A stretch of DNA of 9,997 nucleotides from Bacteroidota bacterium (lineage in GTDB: Bacteria > Bacteroidota > Bacteroidia > NS11-12g > UBA955): assembly GCA_947450015.1 (NCBI GenBank), contig CANFUB010000077.1:1-9997 (forward strand), read 5' to 3'. Below the pieces are notes generated by a model, which saw only the letters and a list, made by a program, of their open reading frames with translations, was not told the origin of the DNA and ran no database searches. Below, piece by piece: positions 6,964-9,997 of this stretch. A program made the position numbers and the translations under genes. Positions within the stretch are counted from its first letter, which is position 1, and every line of letters begins with the position of its first letter.

Positions 6964-7374
6964 ATGAAAAGATCAGCAACAGCCGTATGGCAAGGCAGTG
7001 GTAAGGAAGGCAAAGGTCATCTTAGCACCCAAAGCACCACTTTAAATCAAACGCAATACTCTTTTAGCAGTCGCTTTGAAGAAGGGGTTGGCACCAATCC
7101 TGAGGAATTAGTAGCAGCTGCTCATGCAGGTTGTTTTACCATGAAATTAAGTTTTAATTTAGGAGGTGCTGGCTTTACCCCCGAGCAATTAGAAACCAAA
7201 TGCACCATTACTTTAGAGAATGGGAGTGTAACAGGTTCTCACTTGGTATTGAATGCTAAAGTGCCTGAGATTACTTTAGAAAAATTTACCGAATTGGTGC
7301 AAGATGCAGAAAAGAATTGCCCAATCTCGAAGTTATTAAACACAGCCATTACGGTTGAGTTTACTTTGGCTTAA
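6964..7374 (+). CDS. osmC: OsmC family peroxiredoxin
   Basis: Protein of 136 residues with strong OsmC features. R37 in S-S-R-F is the conserved arginine that activates the peroxidatic thiol. GTNPEEL (43-49) leads into the helix A-A-A-H-A-G-C57-F-T-M, and the resolving cysteine is C119 in K-N-C-P-I-S-K-L-L-N. These are the catalytic residues of the thiol-dependent organic hydroperoxide reductases OsmC/Ohr; the G-T-N-P-E-E-L and H-A-G-C-F wording favours OsmC over Ohr. Cytoplasmic. Starts 30 bases after the Fe-S gene, without an obvious own promoter, so it is probably the third gene of the operon, and a strong terminator follows. It is clearly diverged from the OsmC-like protein at 6116, so the two are ancient paralogues rather than a recent duplication. 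Confidence 0.93.
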   Translation: MKRSATAVWQGSGKEGKGHLSTQSTTLNQTQYSFSSRFEEGVGTNPEELVAAAHAGCFTMKLSFNLGGAGFTPEQLETKCTITLENGSVTGSHLVLNAKVPEITLEKFTELVQDAEKNCPISKLLNTAITVEFTLA

Positions 7375-7394
7375 TTCAAATTATTTTAATCAAA

Positions 7395-7426
7395 AAAAAA
7401 GCCCTTGGAGAACCAAGGGCTTTTTT
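7395..7426. terminator. Bidirectional rho-independent terminator
   Basis: The stem GCCCTTGG (7401-7408) pairs with CCAAGGGC (7413-7420) around a 4-base AGAA loop. It is flanked by at least six A before and six T after, so the hairpin ends in a T-run on both strands. It lies between the convergent osmC (stop 7374) and DUF4197 (stop 7452) genes and can serve both. Confidence 0.93.
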
Positions 7427-7451
7427 AATGTCAAATATTTATCCTTAAGAA

Positions 7452-8162
7452 TTATTTCTTCTGAGTATCAGCATAAGCAAAAGCTTTCTTCATTAAAGCA
7501 GTCGCACGTTGTGCAGGATTGTCTCTGATTAAATTTTCTTCAGCTTCTACTTTTGTAAAAAGAGCCGCTAAAGCTTTTTCGGTAACAAAGCCATTTAAAT
7601 CTGGATTCAATTTGGTAACCAAAGGAATTTTATTGTAAATATTTACCAAGTCACCCCAGTTTTTAGTAACACCTACTTGGTCTAAAGAAGCTTGAATTTG
7701 AGGGCGGAACAAAGTGGTTAATTCTGTGGTAGTAGTTTGTTTTAAATAGTTGGTAGCAGAGCCTTTGCCACCGGTTAAAATGCCCATGGCATCTTTGAAA
7801 CTCATATTTTTAACAGAATTTAAAAAGACTGGCTTAGCAGTGGCAACTGCATTTTCGGCCCCTTCATTGAGTTTTGATATCACACTGTTCACTTGATCGC
7901 CCATGCCCATGGCAGTTAATCTATCTGCAATTTTTTGAGCATCGGCTGGCAATAATATTTTAATGGCTGGATTGTTACCAAATGCGCCTTTGGTTGAAAG
8001 CGCGGATACGCCATTGGTAAACCCTTGACTGAGGGCGTCTTTTAAGCCACCTGCAGCTTCTTCGGTTGTTGGAATGGTTAATAAATCGGTAGCAACAGTG
8101 CTCAACACATCGCATGAAGAAATCAGCAATGTAAAAATAGTAGCATAAAATAAACGTTTCAT
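7452..8162 (-). CDS. DUF4197 lipoprotein
   Basis: Protein of 236 residues. The N-terminus is a lipoprotein signal with lipobox I-S-S-C17, so the mature protein is probably anchored in the envelope; the small insert after Cys is Asp-Val. The rest matches DUF4197: an early G-L-K-D-A-L-S-Q-G helix, the block N-P-A-I-K-I-L-L-P (64-72), M-S-F-K-D-A-M-G-I-L-T-G-G (120-132), T-x-Y-L-K and a helical C-terminus. Function is unknown. The protein looks almost wholly helical beyond the signal. The start is ATG 8162, which directly precedes the signal peptide, and a 7-bp inverted repeat lies 10 bases upstream of it. It shares strand with the MarR gene 72 bases upstream, so co-transcription is possible. 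The 3' end uses the shared terminator. Confidence 0.92.
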   Translation of the reverse strand: MKRLFYATIFTLLISSCDVLSTVATDLLTIPTTEEAAGGLKDALSQGFTNGVSALSTKGAFGNNPAIKILLPADAQKIADRLTAMGMGDQVNSVISKLNEGAENAVATAKPVFLNSVKNMSFKDAMGILTGGKGSATNYLKQTTTTELTTLFRPQIQASLDQVGVTKNWGDLVNIYNKIPLVTKLNPDLNGFVTEKALAALFTKVEAEENLIRDNPAQRATALMKKAFAYADTQKK

Positions 8163-8172
8163 TTTTTTTGGG

Positions 8173-8191
8173 ATTGTAATTATGTTACAAT
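8173..8191. promoter_or_regulatory. Inverted repeat upstream of the DUF4197 gene
   Basis: ATTGTAA (8173-8179) and TTACAAT (8185-8191) form a perfect 7-bp inverted repeat around a 5-base spacer, ending 11 bases before the start codon. The size suits a dimeric regulator site or an mRNA leader hairpin. There is no T-run, so it is not a terminator. Confidence 0.4.
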
Positions 8192-8234
8192 TTTACAACT
8201 ATCATTCCAAAAAATAACAAGCAAATTGCTGCAA

Positions 8235-8687
8235 TTATTCTGCTCGCATCTGATCGAGCAAAGCAGAGAGTTTTTCGAGGTCTTTATCCTTTAGATTGGC
8301 CATTTCTAAAATGGCTTCATCCATAATAGGGTCAATTTTTTTAAGCACATTTAATCCGTTTTTGTTAATGGTCAAAAGCACTTCTCTCCTATTGTTCTGA
8401 TTAAATTGACGGGTAATGAGCTCCTTGGCAATTAACTTATCGCAAATTCTGGTAACATCTGGGTTTTTGTCGACCATCACCTTTTTAATCTCACCGCAAT
8501 TGCAAGGCTCCCCATTTTTTCCTCTTAAAATTCTTAAAATATTGTATTGGGGCTGTGTTAAATCAAAGGGTTTTAGTAATGAGGCCATGCCATCATTAAT
8601 ACGAGAAGCCGTATAAAGGATGTTGATTAAAGCCTTTGTATGGGCATTAATAAACTTCGATTGGTTAATTTCTTCTTCGATTTTCAC
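8235..8687 (-). CDS. MarR-family transcriptional regulator
   Basis: Protein of 150 residues, the usual MarR length. A helical dimerisation segment (about 8-38) leads into the winged helix-turn-helix: L-T-Q-P-Q-Y-N-I-L-R-I-L (43-54), then G-E-I-K-K-V-M (65-71), the recognition helix around D76-V-T-R-I-C-D-K-L, and the wing with N-R-R-E-V-L-L-T-I (99-107). A C-terminal dimerisation helix closes it. Three cysteines (C62, C64, C82) lie in or beside the DNA-binding region, which could allow thiol- or metal-based sensing; this is inference. The start is GTG at 8687: an in-frame stop lies two codons upstream and the next Met is residue 34, too late for the fold. MarR proteins usually repress their own and nearby genes in response to phenolics, oxidants or antibiotics. 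Candidate targets are its own promoter and the OsmC/Fe-S cassette across the terminator. It is not close to OhrR in any way I can demonstrate. Confidence 0.92.
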   Translation of the reverse strand: MKIEEEINQSKFINAHTKALINILYTASRINDGMASLLKPFDLTQPQYNILRILRGKNGEPCNCGEIKKVMVDKNPDVTRICDKLIAKELITRQFNQNNRREVLLTINKNGLNVLKKIDPIMDEAILEMANLKDKDLEKLSALLDQMRAE

Positions 8688-8691
8688 GAAT

Positions 8692-8699
8692 CAAAAATA
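8692..8699 (-). promoter_or_regulatory. -7-like element directly before the MarR gene
   Basis: On the minus strand TATTTTTG matches TAnnTTTG exactly, only four bases before the GTG start. If used, the transcript would begin at or next to the start codon (leaderless). No TTG is seen at -33. It could be chance in AT-rich DNA. Confidence 0.3.
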
Positions 8700-8724
8700 A
8701 ACTTTTTAGAATAATAAAATAGTT

Positions 8725-8758
8725 CTTTTTGAAATTTCTACAATTTCAGTTCAAAAAG
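8725..8758. promoter_or_regulatory. Nested inverted repeat between MarR and isocitrate dehydrogenase genes
   Basis: CTTTTTGAA (8725-8733) and TTCAAAAAG (8750-8758) are perfect 9-bp inverted arms around 16 bases. Inside them GAAAT (8731-8735) and ATTTC (8743-8747) form a second, tighter pair with a 7-base spacer. It lies 38-71 bases upstream of the MarR start, where an autoregulatory operator would be expected, and 30 bases after the isocitrate dehydrogenase stop, where a terminator could sit. It is AT-rich with no good terminal T-run, so an operator is somewhat favoured. Confidence 0.45.
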
Positions 8759-8788
8759 CCAAATTAATGTCCGCGTTAAAACTGCGTC

Positions 8789-9997
8789 TTAAGCCGCAGA
8801 ATAAGCCGCTTTACCGTCGAGTGTATAAAGGTTTTCAGTTTTAATAACATCGAAACCTGCCGCATTAAAATTTTGCAGTAATTGAATGATTTGTTCCGGA
8901 GTACAATCCTCGGAGTTCAAAAATCGACAACTCCAATGGTTGGTACAGAAAGTAGCCGAATGTCCTGCGGGGTATACCTCTACACCGCGATTAGAAATTT
9001 TACTTAATTTTAAATTTAGTACACTTAGTTGACTAATTTTACCACCCAGAATTTTTCCATTTCTATTATCGCTGCTCCAATCAATAAATACATCAGTTCC
9101 TACTAATTTCTTTACAATTGGCTTTTTCTCCTCTGTTTTGATTACAATGGGTTTGGCATCACTGTTAAGTTTTACAGGTTTAAAAGTAGATGGCAACTGA
9201 CCTAAGCGCTCGACTAATGCTTTGGCAAATGCTTTTGTGCCTACCTTCTGTTGACTTAAACCTTCTTTGTATATATCGCCTGTATGAATGCCATCTTCCA
9301 ATGTTTTTAAAAGGGCATTTTGAATATTCTCTGCTATGTTGGCTTTGCCTATTTGCACCAACATCATGCACGCACCGTTGATTAAGCCACTCGGATTGGC
9401 AATGTCTTTACCTGCAATATCTGGTGCCGAGCCGTGAATGGCTTCGAACATGGCAAAATTTTCGCCAACATTGCTGCTACCGCCTAAACCAACTGAACCA
9501 GCCACATCGGCCGCTATATCAGAAATAATATCACCATATAAATTCAAAGTCACTACCACATCAAAACGTTCAGGATCGCTAGCCAATTTAGCTGCACCAA
9601 TGTCAATGATGTAATGATCATTTGAAATTTCTGGATACTCGAGGGCAATTTTATTAAACATTTTATGAAACATACCGTCTGTTAATTTCATAATATTGTC
9701 TTTACTCATGCAGGTTACATGCTTTCTGTTGTGCGCTTTGGCATATTCAAAAGCATAGCGAATAATTTTCTCGCTACCTTGCACTGAAACCAATTTTAAA
9801 CATTGCACAACCTCGTCGGTTTGCTGATGCTCAATGCCTGCATATAAATCTTCTTCATTCTCGCGCACAATCACCAAATCTATATTGGCAAAATTAGTGT
9901 CAACAAATGGCGAATAGCTAATACATGGTCGCACATTGGCCAACAAGCCCAAAGTTTTGCGAATGGCCACATTCAAACTTTGGTAACCACCACCTTG
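8789..9997 (-). CDS. icd: Isocitrate dehydrogenase, predicted NAD-type, with C-terminal extension; 5' end outside window
   Basis: C-terminal 402 residues; the frame stays open to the right edge. Numbering from base 9997, Q-S7-L-N9-V-A-I-R13-K matches the isocitrate-binding Ser-x-Asn-x3-Arg of decarboxylating isocitrate dehydrogenases (Ser113, Asn115, Arg119 in E. coli), which isopropylmalate dehydrogenases lack. R23, V-R-E-N-E-E-D-L-Y (about 44-52), K-D-N-I-M-K-L-T-D-G (about 99-108) and L-Y-G-D-I-I-S-D (the metal-binding Asp residues) follow. HGSAP at 188-192 is followed by D193-I194, where NADP enzymes carry Lys-Tyr; Asp-Ile is the NAD-type pattern. About 130 residues after the core (from about 270) form a Lys-rich linker and a separate domain with N-R-G-V-E-V-Y-P and W-S-C-R-F, resembling the extra C-terminal domain of the Thermus/Rickettsia-type enzyme. 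It oxidises isocitrate to 2-oxoglutarate in the TCA cycle, in the cytoplasm. Same strand as MarR but 101 bases away and probably a separate unit. Confidence 0.93.
   Translation of the reverse strand, partial: QGGGYQSLNVAIRKTLGLLANVRPCISYSPFVDTNFANIDLVIVRENEEDLYAGIEHQQTDEVVQCLKLVSVQGSEKIIRYAFEYAKAHNRKHVTCMSKDNIMKLTDGMFHKMFNKIALEYPEISNDHYIIDIGAAKLASDPERFDVVVTLNLYGDIISDIAADVAGSVGLGGSSNVGENFAMFEAIHGSAPDIAGKDIANPSGLINGACMMLVQIGKANIAENIQNALLKTLEDGIHTGDIYKEGLSQQKVGTKAFAKALVERLGQLPSTFKPVKLNSDAKPIVIKTEEKKPIVKKLVGTDVFIDWSSDNRNGKILGGKISQLSVLNLKLSKISNRGVEVYPAGHSATFCTNHWSCRFLNSEDCTPEQIIQLLQNFNAAGFDVIKTENLYTLDGKAAYSAA

Noticed and set aside
6116..7374. Recent tandem duplication producing the two OsmC genes
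   Set aside because: The proteins share only the family motifs and differ throughout in sequence, including the segment before the first cysteine.
8725..8758. Terminator for the isocitrate dehydrogenase gene
   Set aside because: The stem is AT-rich with a 16-base spacer and lacks the GC-rich stem plus T-run seen in the two clear terminators of this window; kept as a regulatory candidate only.
1..9997. Defence island, prophage, insertion sequence or CRISPR array
   Set aside because: No transposase, integrase, nuclease, Cas or phage protein, and no direct repeats with unique spacers, were found on either strand.

Overview
The window looks like chromosomal DNA from a low-GC member of the Bacteroidetes (Bacteroidota), probably an environmental lineage. 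Four things suggest this. There are TAnnTTTG-type -7 elements close to start codons and almost no Shine-Dalgarno sequences. There are short lipoprotein signals. Families common in this phylum are present (a DUF4468-like secreted protein, a DUF4197 lipoprotein, and a divergent 4Fe-4S domain fused to a CDGSH domain). Finally, coding density is ordinary, with housekeeping-type genes. The species cannot be named from the sequence. I see no tRNA, rRNA, CRISPR array, transposase, integrase or phage gene.

Layout, left to right. (1) Positions 1-915, minus strand: N-terminal half of a lipoprotein M1 metallopeptidase resembling leukotriene A4 hydrolase, cut by the window edge, with a good promoter upstream. 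(2) 1066-1815, plus: secreted DUF4468-like protein, closed by a strong terminator at 1836-1863. (3) 1925-5725, plus: a tightly coupled three-gene glycan operon. It encodes a nucleotide-sugar epimerase, a DPM1-like GT2 glycosyltransferase and a polytopic GT-C (PMT/ArnT-like) glycosyltransferase, with junctions of a 1-bp overlap and a 1-bp gap. (4) 5726-6115: AT-rich non-coding DNA with a degenerate 8-bp tandem array (eight units, 5976-6039) and a 14-bp direct repeat. (5) 6116-7374, plus: redox cassette of OsmC-like protein, two-cluster Fe-S protein (Fer4_19 + CDGSH) and a second OsmC. (6) 7395-7426: bidirectional terminator separating convergent genes. (7) Minus strand: DUF4197 lipoprotein (7452-8162), MarR-family regulator (8235-8687) and isocitrate dehydrogenase (8789 to beyond 9997, 5' end missing).

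How the genes may work together. The glycan operon reads as a full donor-to-acceptor route. The epimerase would make the sugar nucleotide, the GT2 would load it on a polyprenyl phosphate, and the GT-C enzyme would transfer it outside the inner membrane. The OsmC/Fe-S/OsmC cassette looks like peroxide or electrophile defence, and the nearby MarR protein is a possible but unproven regulator. The isocitrate dehydrogenase keeps the isocitrate-binding Ser-Leu-Asn motif but has Asp-Ile where NADP enzymes have Lys-Tyr, so it is predicted to use NAD.

No obviously new defence or mobile system is visible. The items most worth a second look are the redox cassette, the glycan trio with its extra C-terminal domain, the cofactor residues of the dehydrogenase and the 8-bp tandem array.
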